From Planctomycetota bacterium (lineage in GTDB: Bacteria; Planctomycetota; SZUA-567), in the NCBI GenBank assembly GCA_020861125.1, contig JAJBSZ010000359.1, forward strand, positions 2,232 to 9,420: a stretch of DNA of 7,189 bases, written 5' to 3'. Below are positions 1 through 6,766 of the stretch, piece after piece; position 1 is the stretch's first letter, and every line of letters begins with the position of its first letter. Under the pieces are notes generated by a model that saw nothing but the letters and a program-made list of their open reading frames with translations, was not told the DNA's origin and did not search any database. A program made the translations under genes and the position numbers.

Positions 1-2
1 AC

Positions 3-704
3 CGGCCGGTGGTCCGCGACGCCCGCTACCACCTGGATCGGGCGCTGGCGTACGAGCTGGACGGCGAGCACGAGAAAGCCCTGAACGCCTATTCCGCCGC
101 CCTCGGCGAAGATCCCTTGGCGCTGACGGCTTGGACCCGGCAGTTGTGGATGTTGGTGATGCTGGAGGAGACGGTGGAAGCGGTGGTGTGGGCGGATCGG
201 GCGCTCCAGTCCTTTCCCAACGACCCGGATATCCTCGCCCTGAAAAGCCTGGCCCAGTACCGGAACGGCTTGGTGGAGCCGGCCCGGGCCCTGAACGATA
301 CCGCCCTCGCCGCCACCCGCGACTCGGCCCCCGTTTGGCTGGCCCGGGGGGAAATCCACCTCGGGTCCGACGTCAAATCCGCCCTGGCCTGTTTCAAGCG
401 GGCGGAGGCGGCACCGGGGGAAAAGGGCCTGACGCAGCTCCGGGCCGGCGACATCCTGTTCCGCCGACGCCGGTTTGTCGAAGCGGTGGAGTATTACCGG
501 GGTGCTACCCAGGCCTATCCCGACTCTTCGTGGGCCTGGTACGGCTTCGGCCGGGCGGAGCGGGCGGTCGGACGGGAAGACGTGGCGCTGGTGGCTTTGG
601 ACCGCGCCATCAGTCTGTCGCCGCGTACCGTTCGCTACCGGCAGGCACGGCAGGAAAAGGCGAATTGGTGGCGGCGCCTGAGAACATGGCTGGGGAGACG
701 ATGA
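3..704 (+). CDS. Tetratricopeptide-repeat (TPR) protein, probably cut at its 5' end
   Basis: The protein is built almost entirely of TPR-like helical pairs, a scaffold for protein-protein contacts. Numbering from the GTG at 9, repeats can be read at about residues 5-36 (ALAYELDGEHEKAL), 39-72, 73-106, 107-138, 140-170 and 173-206 (WAWYGFGRAERAVGREDVAL). The last 20 residues are basic and Trp-rich (WWRRLRTWLGRR), which could form an amphipathic, membrane- or partner-binding tail; this is inference. No signal peptide is visible. The frame is open to the window edge and no ribosome site can be seen before the GTG, so the true start may lie upstream. Its stop overlaps the ATG of the PilT-like ATPase gene, so the two are probably translationally coupled. 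A role as a pilus assembly or assistance factor is suggested only by that neighbour. Partner and exact function are unknown. Confidence 0.82.
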   Translation, partial: RPVVRDARYHLDRALAYELDGEHEKALNAYSAALGEDPLALTAWTRQLWMLVMLEETVEAVVWADRALQSFPNDPDILALKSLAQYRNGLVEPARALNDTALAATRDSAPVWLARGEIHLGSDVKSALACFKRAEAAPGEKGLTQLRAGDILFRRRRFVEAVEYYRGATQAYPDSSWAWYGFGRAERAVGREDVALVALDRAISLSPRTVRYRQARQEKANWWRRLRTWLGRR

Positions 705-1846
705 ACCAAGAAACCACGAGCCAAACCACGGACGACACCGGGGCGCGGGCCTGCCTGACCGACCTGGATGATCTGCTGGCGGCGGCCAAGGGCGCTGGCG
801 CCAGCGACGTGCACCTCCTGGCCGGGATGCCTCCCATGATCCGGCTGCACGGGGATATCCGCAGTGTCAGCAGCCGGCCGCCGTTGACCCCGGCAACGCT
901 GGAAAGCCTGGCCCGCAGCCTGCTCCGGCCGGAGCAGTACGACCGCTTCGAGCGGGATTGCGAGATTTCCGTCTCCCACTTCTCGGCCGCCAACGGCCGC
1001 TACCGGGTAACCCTCTACCACCGCCTCGGCGCCTGCGAGATGGCTATCCGCATCGTCCAGTCCAGCATCAGCGATCGGGAGAGCCTCGGCCTGCCGCCGG
1101 TGGTGGACGAGGTGATCCGCAATGCCGCCGGCCTGGTTCTGGTGACCGGTCCCACCGGTTCCGGCAAGACCACCACCCTCAACTATATGATCGACGCCAT
1201 CAACAGTTCCAGCAACGGCAAGATCATCACGGTGGAGGATCCGGTAGAGTTTTCCCACGCCCACAAACGCTGCATCGTCACCCAGATCGAGGTCGGCACC
1301 GACACCCTGGGTTTTGCCCCATTCCTCCGCAGCATTCTCCGTCTTGACCCTGACGTCATCGTCATCGGCGAAATGCGGGATCAGGAAACCATCGCCACCG
1401 CCCTGACCGGCGCGGAGACCGGGCACCTGGTGTTGGGAACGCTGCATACTCCTTCCGCCATCGGCACCGCCGAGCGCATGATCAACGTATTTCCGGGAGA
1501 GGTACAAGCCCAGATCGCTATCCAGGCAGCGAGTACGCTGCTGGCGGTGTTTTCGCAACGGTTGATCCCCACGGTGGAAAAGACCCGGCGCGTCCTCGCC
1601 ACGGAAGTACTTCTGGCCAACAGCGCCGTCCGCAATATCATCCGCGAGCGAACCTTCCACCGTCTGCGGGACGTCCTGCTGACCGGCGTGAAGCATGGCA
1701 TGCACACCCTCGAGCGTAATCTGGCCGAACTCTACCGTTCCGGTATCATCACCCACGCCATGGCCTATGCCCATGCCAACAACGACAAGGACCTGGAAAT
1801 GATGCTCAAGGACGAACCGACTTCCCGCCAGGCCGTTACCACCTGA
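701..1846 (+). CDS. pilT: PilT/PilU-family type IV pilus retraction ATPase
   Basis: This is a hexameric cytoplasmic motor of the secretion-ATPase superfamily. PilT-type members power type IV pilus disassembly and twitching. The 381-residue product has the N-terminal PAS-like region with ASDVHLLAG (34-42), Walker A GPTGSGKT (150-157), the Asp box ITVEDPVEF (176-184) with the likely catalytic Glu179, Walker B VIVIGEMRD (219-227), and the His box TGHLVLGTLHT (240-250). AVRNIIRE (309-316) matches the AIRNLIRE motif of PilT retraction ATPases and argues against PilB. Length and the acidic tail (NNDKDLEMMLKDE) are nearer PilU (about 380) than PilT (about 345), so it may be a PilU-like accessory motor. 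ATG 701 is chosen because it overlaps the upstream TGA and is preceded by GGGGAG; the frame stays open upstream but carries only the shadow of the TPR gene. No other pilus gene is in the window. The family call is firm; the PilT/PilU choice is not. Confidence 0.93.
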   Translation: MNQETTSQTTDDTGARACLTDLDDLLAAAKGAGASDVHLLAGMPPMIRLHGDIRSVSSRPPLTPATLESLARSLLRPEQYDRFERDCEISVSHFSAANGRYRVTLYHRLGACEMAIRIVQSSISDRESLGLPPVVDEVIRNAAGLVLVTGPTGSGKTTTLNYMIDAINSSSNGKIITVEDPVEFSHAHKRCIVTQIEVGTDTLGFAPFLRSILRLDPDVIVIGEMRDQETIATALTGAETGHLVLGTLHTPSAIGTAERMINVFPGEVQAQIAIQAASTLLAVFSQRLIPTVEKTRRVLATEVLLANSAVRNIIRERTFHRLRDVLLTGVKHGMHTLERNLAELYRSGIITHAMAYAHANNDKDLEMMLKDEPTSRQAVTT

Positions 1847-1903
1847 ACCCGACGCGGCAATGGACGTTCCCGAATTCGCTGCCACCTGACTTTTTCCTCG
1901 CCA

Positions 1904-2104
1904 TCATCTTTGGGTGAGAGGGAGCCGCATGGGGGCATACGGCAGGACGGAAAACCCCAACTGCTCGTAGAGGGGCCGACCGGCTTCGGTGGCCATGAGG
2001 TCCAGAAATGCCAAACCCAGATCCCGCGCCTTGGTGACGGTGGCCTCGAGGACGCCAGGGTCCAGCGCTGGCTCAAAAACAAAGTCCGCCAGGGCCAGGG
2101 CCGT
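1904..2104 (-). pseudogene. 3' remnant of a GNAT-family acetyltransferase gene
   Basis: Read on the minus strand, this frame ends in about 50 residues that look like the C-terminus of a GCN5-related N-acetyltransferase. The pattern is VTKARDLG, then ATEAGRPLYEQLGF, then a short tail MRLPLTQR and TGA at 1904-1906. The ATEAGRPLYE-x-LGF pattern is the characteristic last strand and helix of GNAT folds. No start codon lies in frame before the TAG at 2138-2140, and the acetyl-CoA-binding part is absent, so the frame cannot encode a working enzyme. Residues upstream of about position 2056 no longer look GNAT-like. The frame sits directly downstream of tRNA-Val, and the tRNA terminator overlaps its first codons. 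The likely origin is a deletion or recombination that joined the tRNA 3' flank to the end of an older gene. A chance resemblance is possible but unlikely given the length of the motif. Confidence 0.6.
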
Positions 2105-2116
2105 TGGCGGACTTTG
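2075..2116 (-). terminator. Strong intrinsic terminator of tRNA-Val
   Basis: A perfect 12-bp inverted repeat (CAAAGTCCGCCA at 2080-2091 with TGGCGGACTTTG at 2105-2116) encloses a 13-base loop. On the minus strand it is followed at once by TTTTT (2079-2075). It starts 13 bases past the tRNA 3' end, so it should release the tRNA precursor. There is no T-run on the plus-strand side, so it is strongly polar for the minus strand. Confidence 0.9.
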
Positions 2117-2128
2117 AGAACAAGCATA

Positions 2129-2204
2129 TGGTGGACGCTACTGGACTCGAACCAGTGACCCCTACAATGTGAGTGTAGTGCGCTACCGACTGCGCTAAGC
2201 GTCC
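2129..2204 (-). tRNA. tRNA-Val, anticodon CAC
   Basis: The minus strand folds into a complete 76-base cloverleaf. The acceptor stem is GGACGCT paired with AGCGTCC. The D arm is GCGC-AGTCGGTA-GCGC. The anticodon stem is CTACA/TGTAG with loop CTCACAT, giving anticodon CAC (2169-2171 on the minus strand), which reads GTG valine codons. The variable loop has 5 bases, and the T arm is ACTGG-TTCGAGT-CCAGT. The discriminator is A, and the CCA end (2129-2131) is encoded. All stems pair perfectly, with U33 and the TTC of the T loop in place, so the gene looks functional. It stands alone with its own promoter and terminator. Confidence 0.97.
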
Positions 2205-2228
2205 TTTTCCTAGAAAAGCGAGTCTGCT

Positions 2229-2256
2229 ATGGTAAGAAAAACGGCCCGCATTGCAA
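2229..2256 (-). promoter_or_regulatory. Putative sigma70 promoter of tRNA-Val
   Basis: On the minus strand, TTGCAA (2256-2251) and TACCAT (2234-2229) each match 4 of 6 consensus bases and are separated by 16 bases. They place a start about 18 bases before the mature tRNA 5' end, leaving a short leader for RNase P. A second candidate, TTGACT at about 2277-2272, has no good -10 partner. Confidence 0.5.
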
Positions 2257-2304
2257 GGAGATTTTTCCGAAGTCAAGCTGATCTTCTGATATCTCGTTTT
2301 TCGG

Positions 2305-3603
2305 TCAATACAGCCGGAATGCCACCGCGCCATAGCGATCCAGCCGGAGGCGTTCGGCCTGATCCGGCAGGGCGACGTTGGCGGCGCGGGTGGACTTGTA
2401 GGGGCTGGCATGGAGGCGGCTGGTGAGGTCGGCCAGATGGATCGTCCGCTGTTCGCCCGTGCGGTTGAACAGCAACAGGCCGCTTTCCTTGCCGTCGAGG
2501 GTGGTTTTCTTCAGGGCGAGGACGCCGTCGTCGCCGGCGTCCAAGCGTTCCAGATGGTTGTCCTCGGCGAAGACCCGGTGGCCGCGTTTGAGGGAATTTA
2601 CGGCGCGGATATAATCCGTCAGGTCGTAATTCGCGCCCTCGTAATCGTGGGGGTGGGTGTGGACCACATGCGGCTTCTTGGTGAAGCCGTATTCGAAGCC
2701 GAGGAGGATAAGGACGCCGGAGGAGATCAGGGCGGAAAAGAGGTAATGCTGCTTGATGCGATCGAGATCCCGGTGCCATTCGCTCGCCAGCCGCTCGGTG
2801 TCATGGGACTCGGGAAAGCAGATGGACGGAGCCTGGCCCTCGCCCATGCGCATCTGATCCAGGAACCAGTCCTGGCGATAATCCCACCACTTGCCGGAAT
2901 TGAATACGTAGTCGTGGCCGCATTTGGCAAGTCCGATGGTCTGCTCGGTGGGACAGCCGAGGGACTCGGCGAAGAAACGGGATTCCGGGTATTTCCCTTT
3001 GCTCCGCTCGATCAGCATCCGCCAGAGATCGTTGGGAATCTGGTAGGCGGCATCACAGCGAAACCCGCGGACGCCGGAGGACAGGTACATTTCCACCACC
3101 GACCACCAGTATTCCCAAAGGGTGTTGCGGTCGGCGGAATGTTCGTTGTCGATTTCGTTCAGGTCGCCCCAGACCACGTAGCCGCCCGGCGCCGCGTCGT
3201 CCTTGGCCCCCGGGTTCTTGATGGAACCGTCCGGGTTCTGCTTGTACCAGTTGCGGTGATCCCGGGTCAGAGGATTGTCGTAGGCGGTGTGGTTGATGAC
3301 GAGATCGATCATGACCTCGGCGCCCATCTCCCGGCATTCGCCGACGAACCGCTGGAGCCGATCCTTTTGCGCTTCGAAGGAATCGTAGGGAAAGAAGGCC
3401 GGGTTGAAATGGAAATAGTCGCGGATGGCGTAGAGGCTGCCCGACGCCCCGGTGAGGTGGATGGGGTTGATGAAGATCCAGTTAAACCCCATCTCCACCG
3501 CCCGCTCGACATGGGGGATCCAGTTGTCCACCACCCCCAAAAGCGGCGGGAAAATATTGTAAATAAACGGCGTGGCGGTTTGCGGCTGGGATTGCGGTGC
3601 CAT
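2305..3603 (-). CDS. GH13 alpha-amylase-family glycoside hydrolase or transglycosidase
   Basis: This 432-residue enzyme acts on alpha-glucans or malto-oligosaccharides through a (beta/alpha)8 barrel. All four GH13 regions are present: region I DLVINH (100-105), region II GFRCDAA (180-186, with Arg182 and nucleophile Asp184), region III FFAES with acid/base Glu213, and region IV FPESHD with His267 and Asp268. The start, FIYNIFPPLLG followed by MGFNWIFINPIHLTGASGSLYAIRDYF, resembles the barrel of GlgE-like and related bacterial GH13 enzymes more than secreted amylases. A short beta domain closes the protein (about 340-432). No signal peptide is visible, so it should be cytoplasmic. The ATG at 3603 follows a GGGGGAG site. 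Region IV has Ser where many amylases have Asn (SHD for NHD). No glycogen, trehalose or maltose gene adjoins it, so substrate and product cannot be named. Fold and catalytic competence are well supported; specificity is not. Confidence 0.92.
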   Translation of the reverse strand: MAPQSQPQTATPFIYNIFPPLLGVVDNWIPHVERAVEMGFNWIFINPIHLTGASGSLYAIRDYFHFNPAFFPYDSFEAQKDRLQRFVGECREMGAEVMIDLVINHTAYDNPLTRDHRNWYKQNPDGSIKNPGAKDDAAPGGYVVWGDLNEIDNEHSADRNTLWEYWWSVVEMYLSSGVRGFRCDAAYQIPNDLWRMLIERSKGKYPESRFFAESLGCPTEQTIGLAKCGHDYVFNSGKWWDYRQDWFLDQMRMGEGQAPSICFPESHDTERLASEWHRDLDRIKQHYLFSALISSGVLILLGFEYGFTKKPHVVHTHPHDYEGANYDLTDYIRAVNSLKRGHRVFAEDNHLERLDAGDDGVLALKKTTLDGKESGLLLFNRTGEQRTIHLADLTSRLHASPYKSTRAANVALPDQAERLRLDRYGAVAFRLY

Positions 3604-3644
3604 TGCCTGTCTCCCCCTGAATGGTAGCGTCGGGTAAACCGACT

Positions 3645-3672
3645 ACTATACCGATCCCGGGAACGGGCGCAA
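3645..3672 (-). promoter_or_regulatory. Putative promoter of the GH13 gene
   Basis: On the minus strand, TATAGT (3650-3645) matches 5 of 6 bases of the -10 consensus. TTGCGC (3672-3667) lies 16 bases upstream as a weak -35. The predicted transcript has a leader of about 35 bases before the ATG at 3603. It would separate this gene from the serine operon that ends at 3707. Confidence 0.5.
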
Positions 3673-3706
3673 GGGGTCCGGCAACCGCCGCCGCCGGGCC
3701 GCTGCT

Positions 3707-4603
3707 TCAGGATGCGGCCTCAGCACCGGGGGCGAAGAGGCGTTCCTTGATGGCGCGGCCGGTGGGAGTGGCGGCTAGGCCGCCCTGGGCGGTTTCCCGG
3801 AGGGAGCCGGGCATGGCATCGCCAATTTCCCGCATGGCGGTGATTACCTCGTCCACCGGAATGACGCTTTCAACGCCGGCCAGGGCCATGTCGGCGGCGG
3901 TGATGGCGCACATCACGCCGCCGGCATTGCGGTTGATGCACGGTACCTCCACCAGGCCGGCCACCGGATCGCAGACCAGGCCCAACTGGTTTTGCAGCGC
4001 CAGGGCGCAGGCATGGCACACCATGTCCGGCGTGCCGCCCGCCATTTCCACCAGGGCGCCGGCGGCCATGGCGGCGGCGCTGCCGCATTCCGCCTGGCAA
4101 CCGCCCTCGGCGCCGGAGATGCTGGCCTCGGCGGCGATCACCAGACCGATGGCGCCGGCGGTGATCAGGCCCATGACTGCCGCCTCCTGGCTGGCGCCCC
4201 GTTCCTCCATCATGGTGAGGACCGCCCCCGGCAGGATGCCGCAGGACCCGGCGGTGGGGGCGGCGACGATTTTTCCCATGGCGGCGTTACATTCGGCCAC
4301 GGCCAGGGCGGTGGCGATAGCCCGGGCGCAGAAGGGACCGGCCAGCGCAGGACCCGAGGCGGCCCAATCGCCCATGCGCCGTCCGTCGCCGCCGGTCAGG
4401 CCGCTGATGGAACGCTCGCCAGGCGCGCTGCCGCTGGCCACCGCCCGGCGCATAACCTCCAGGCTTTCGACCATTGCCGCCATGATCGCCTCTTCGGTGG
4501 TCTCCATGCCGGCGGCCTGATCCCGCAGGACCAGTCGGGAAATGGTGACGCCGTCTTGCCGGGCGGCTTCAGCCAGAAGGGAGACGGAATGGTACTCCAG
4601 CAT
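3707..4603 (-). CDS. sdaAA: L-serine dehydratase (ammonia-lyase), iron-sulfur-dependent, alpha subunit
   Basis: This is the catalytic subunit of the two-component [4Fe-4S] L-serine dehydratase, which converts L-serine to pyruvate and ammonia in the cytoplasm. The 298-residue product carries family signatures AAPTAGSCGILPG (114-126), EGGCQAECGSAAAMAAGA (166-183) and GLVCDPVAGLVEVPCINRNA (208-227). Cys169, Cys211 and Cys222 show the 42- and 11-residue spacing I recall for the cluster ligands of Legionella serine dehydratase; assigning them as ligands is inference. The length is usual for separate alpha subunits. The ATG at 4603 is preceded by GAGGAG at 5-base spacing; an ATG at 4626 is out of frame. 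It is the last gene of the operon, 77 bases after sdaAB, which supplies the beta subunit. The separate-subunit form is best known in Firmicutes; many Proteobacteria fuse the two parts. Confidence 0.95.
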   Translation of the reverse strand: MLEYHSVSLLAEAARQDGVTISRLVLRDQAAGMETTEEAIMAAMVESLEVMRRAVASGSAPGERSISGLTGGDGRRMGDWAASGPALAGPFCARAIATALAVAECNAAMGKIVAAPTAGSCGILPGAVLTMMEERGASQEAAVMGLITAGAIGLVIAAEASISGAEGGCQAECGSAAAMAAGALVEMAGGTPDMVCHACALALQNQLGLVCDPVAGLVEVPCINRNAGGVMCAITAADMALAGVESVIPVDEVITAMREIGDAMPGSLRETAQGGLAATPTGRAIKERLFAPGAEAAS

Positions 4604-4647
4604 GGGCGCTCCTCGTTTAGTTGCATTCCCCGGGATCTGCTCCTAAC

Positions 4648-4673
4648 CGGTCGACGGCCGGGAAATCCGACCG
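4648..4673 (-). other. Small hairpin in the sdaAB-sdaAA spacer
   Basis: CGGTCG and CGACCG (4648-4653 and 4668-4673) form a 6-bp stem with a 14-base loop inside the 77-base gap between the two subunit genes. No T-run follows, so it is not a terminator. It could protect mRNA ends or set the subunit ratio, but the structure is short and may be chance in GC-rich DNA. Confidence 0.25.
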
Positions 4674-4680
4674 TGCCGTA

Positions 4681-5340
4681 TTATTCCACCGAAACGTGGA
4701 CGACGGAAATGATGTTCGGCAGCGCCCGCAGTTTTTCCAACAGGTCAGGTTCCACAACGCCATCGACCTCGATGGTCATTACCGCCGCGTAGCCTCGGGT
4801 GGGCCGGCTAAGGCGGAAATTTCCGATGTTGCTGCCGGAGTCGGCAAGGATGGCGGTGACGGCGGCGATGGTGCCGGGGACGTCGCGGTGCGGAATTATC
4901 AGGGTGTCCTGCTCCCCGGTAAAGGCGGTGTCGAGGCCGTTAAGCCCGGTGATGAGGATATTGCCGCCGCCCACCGACGCGCCCTGCACCGTGCACTCGG
5001 TGCCGGAGACGCCGGTAAGGCCGATCACCGCCGTATTGGGATGGACGCGGGGCAGGCGGACCTCATGGATGACGAATTCCAGACCGCGTTGGCGGGCAAT
5101 GTCCAGGCTGCGGCGGATGCGCTCATCATCCGGAAGCATGCCGAGAATGCCGGCAATGAGGGCTTTGTCGGTGCCGTGGCCCTTATAGGTTTTGGCGAAG
5201 GACCCGGCGAGACCGATGTCGGCCCGCACCGCCGCTTCCCCCAGCACCTCGTGACATACCCGGCCGATGCGGACCGCGCCGGCAGTGTGGGAACTGGAGG
5301 GCCCGATCATCACCGGTCCGATGATGTCGAAGATATTCAT
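4681..5340 (-). CDS. sdaAB: L-serine dehydratase, iron-sulfur-dependent, beta subunit (ACT domain)
   Basis: This is the second subunit of the two-component serine dehydratase. The 219-residue product opens with IFDIIGPVMIGPSSSHTAGA (3-22), the family hallmark, with the SSSHT loop thought to take part in substrate or allosteric-site binding. The GSFAKTYKGHGTDKA segment (46-60) is also typical. The C-terminal part (about 146-219) is an ACT domain, seen in HRDVPGTIAAVTAIL (151-165) and NIGNFRLSR (171-179), a fold that usually binds a small regulatory amino acid. Its ATG overlaps the transporter stop as ATGA, so translation is probably coupled. The alpha subunit follows 77 bases downstream. Length and both domains are complete, with no sign of decay. 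The enzyme is expected to be oxygen-sensitive through the cluster carried by the alpha subunit. Confidence 0.95.
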   Translation of the reverse strand: MNIFDIIGPVMIGPSSSHTAGAVRIGRVCHEVLGEAAVRADIGLAGSFAKTYKGHGTDKALIAGILGMLPDDERIRRSLDIARQRGLEFVIHEVRLPRVHPNTAVIGLTGVSGTECTVQGASVGGGNILITGLNGLDTAFTGEQDTLIIPHRDVPGTIAAVTAILADSGSNIGNFRLSRPTRGYAAVMTIEVDGVVEPDLLEKLRALPNIISVVHVSVE

Positions 5341-6599
5341 CGCGTCTCCACCGCCAGGATTGGCTCACCCACCGGCTGTTCTTCCGCCTCGGCTTTACAA
5401 ATATACTTTTGGTAAATCTCCTGGATCACCACCGAAATGGCATTGTCACCGGAGACGTTGCAGGCGGTGCCGAAGCTGTCCTGAGTGATGTACAGGGCGA
5501 TGAGGAGGCTGGCCAGGGCGCCGTCGGAGGCGATCCCAACGATGGGCAGGAAGGGCAGGGCCGACATGATGGACCCGCCCGGCGCGCCTGGCGAGGCCAC
5601 CATGGCGATGCCCAGGGTCATGATGAAGGGGATGATGAGGCCGAGGTGGATGGGCATCTTGTACATCAGAAGCACGCTGGTGACGCAGCAGGTGATGGTG
5701 ATCATCGAGCCGGCCATGTGGATGTTGGCGCAGAGGGGGATGACGAAATTGCGGATCTGTTCCGACACCCCGTCCGCCTTGGCGCATTCCAGGTTCACGG
5801 GAATGGTGGCGGCCGAGGACTGGGTGCCGATGGCGGAGAGGTAGCCGGGAATCTGGTTCTTCATCAACTGCAACGGGCTTTTCCGGGCGATGCTGCCGCT
5901 GATGACGAACAGGACGATGAGGTACAGGATGTGCAAGGTGATGACGGTGCAGAACACTTTCCACAGCACATTGAGGATGGCGAAAGTCTGGCCGCTCACC
6001 GTCATGTTGACGAAAGTGCCGCAGATGTAGAGAGGGAGCAGGGGAATGATCACCCGGCGGAGGACGGTATTGATGATGTCGGAGAGTTCCCGCAGCATGC
6101 CGTAGAGGTAATCGCCGGTTTTCCGGCCCTTCATCGAACTGATGCAGACGCCGAGGATAAAGGCGAGGACCACGGCCGCGGTGACGTCCATGATCGGCCG
6201 CAGCGGGATGGTGAAAAAGGGACTGAGCATCCCCGCTTCCGGATCGCCAATGAACTGATCCATGGAATCGGTGATGAAGGACGGAAACAGGGTGATGGCG
6301 GTGCCGTAGGCGATGGTGCCGGCAACGATGGTGGAGCTGTAGGCCAGGCCGGCGGTGATCAACAGCAGTTTGCCCGCCCCCTCCGACAGTTCGGCGATGC
6401 CGACGGTGACGAAGGCCAGGATCATAATGGGGATGACGAAACGGAGAAAGGAACTGAAGAGTGACGAGGCGGTAATCACCGTCCGGTTGAACGGTTCTGG
6501 CGCGTAACTGCCGAAAAGAATACCCAGGATGATGGCGATGATCAGCTTGGGCACCAGACCGATGCCCCGTTTTGTCGTGGCGGTCGTTTCCTGCTCCAT
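5337..6599 (-). CDS. DAACS-family amino acid:cation symporter, probably for serine or another neutral amino acid
   Basis: This 420-residue inner-membrane protein belongs to the dicarboxylate/amino acid:cation symporter family (GltPh, GltP and SstT relatives). Visible elements are a Lys/Arg-rich start (10-18), many hydrophobic segments, the HP1 hairpin loop SSAAT (261-265), the TM7 motif NIHMAGS (292-298; NMDGT in glutamate carriers), the HP2 loop ASPGAPGG (335-342), and TM8 with Asp374, Thr378, Asn381 and Asp385. Aligned on NVSGD against GltPh NVTGD, the arginine that holds the substrate side-chain carboxylate (R397) is Gly377 here, while the residues matching D394, T398, N401 and D405 are kept. 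This points to a neutral substrate. The operon partners sdaAB and sdaAA suggest serine. The ATG at 6599 was chosen for its AGGAGGAG site; an in-frame ATG 39 codons upstream (6716) has no site and a tail unlike the family. Threonine, alanine or cysteine remain possible. Confidence 0.9.
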   Translation of the reverse strand: MEQETTATTKRGIGLVPKLIIAIILGILFGSYAPEPFNRTVITASSLFSSFLRFVIPIMILAFVTVGIAELSEGAGKLLLITAGLAYSSTIVAGTIAYGTAITLFPSFITDSMDQFIGDPEAGMLSPFFTIPLRPIMDVTAAVVLAFILGVCISSMKGRKTGDYLYGMLRELSDIINTVLRRVIIPLLPLYICGTFVNMTVSGQTFAILNVLWKVFCTVITLHILYLIVLFVISGSIARKSPLQLMKNQIPGYLSAIGTQSSAATIPVNLECAKADGVSEQIRNFVIPLCANIHMAGSMITITCCVTSVLLMYKMPIHLGLIIPFIMTLGIAMVASPGAPGGSIMSALPFLPIVGIASDGALASLLIALYITQDSFGTACNVSGDNAISVVIQEIYQKYICKAEAEEQPVGEPILAVETR

Positions 6600-6603
6600 G
6601 ATG

Positions 6604-6611
6604 CTCCTCCT
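6604..6611 (-). promoter_or_regulatory. Ribosome binding site that fixes the transporter start
   Basis: AGGAGGAG lies 4 bases before the ATG at 6599-6597. It decides between this start and the upstream in-frame ATG at 6716, which has no comparable site and would translate the leader hairpins. Confidence 0.8.
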
Positions 6612-6620
6612 GGCTGGTGT

Positions 6621-6642
6621 CGGGTCGGCTTGGGCCGACCCG
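6621..6642 (-). other. Perfect 9-bp hairpin just before the transporter ribosome site
   Basis: CGGGTCGGC (6621-6629) and GCCGACCCG (6634-6642) are exact inverted repeats around a 4-base loop. The stem ends 9 bases before AGGAGGAG, so in the mRNA it stands immediately upstream of the ribosome site. No T-run follows, which argues against a simple terminator. It could be an mRNA-stabilising or translation-control element. Confidence 0.6.
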
Positions 6643-6667
6643 GGGGTCATGACGGCGGCGGTGGGAG

Positions 6668-6686
6668 CGACGGACCGTGGCCGTCG
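6668..6686 (-). other. Second leader hairpin of the serine operon
   Basis: CGACGG (6668-6673) and CCGTCG (6681-6686) form a 6-bp stem with a 7-base loop, 25 bases upstream of the stronger hairpin. On the minus strand it is preceded by a CCCCTTTTTCC tract. Two stems in a leader of about 160 bases suggest folding, but no known riboswitch is recognised. Confidence 0.35.
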
Positions 6687-6766
6687 GAAAAGGGGCGTGG
6701 GGCGCCTGTTGTTCACGACATGCGTTGCTATATTCCCGCCATCTCGGGTTGTCGCCTCCTGTCGTT

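Noticed and set aside
131..700. N-terminal extension of the PilT-like frame upstream of ATG 701
   Set aside because: It is the out-of-frame shadow of the TPR gene, with Gly/Pro/Arg-rich low-complexity translation. The family start and the ATGA overlap both favour 701.
635..1885. 416-codon open frame on the minus strand opposite the PilT-like gene
   Set aside because: Long antisense frames are common in GC-rich genes. The translation has no family motif and the plus strand carries every PilT signature.
1847..1903. Intrinsic terminator after the PilT-like gene
   Set aside because: There is a CTTTTTCC run, but only a 4-bp GGCA/TGCC stem with a long loop precedes it.
2129..2204. tRNA-Val as an att site with a duplicated 3' end
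   Set aside because: No second copy of the tRNA 3' sequence and no integrase gene was seen in the window.
2410..3627. 405-codon open frame on the plus strand opposite the GH13 gene
   Set aside because: Antisense shadow of a gene with all four GH13 motifs. No recognisable domain.
3677..3702. Imperfect 8-bp hairpin after sdaAA as an operon terminator
   Set aside because: The minus-strand stem has a C-A mismatch and no T-run follows, so an intrinsic terminator cannot be supported.
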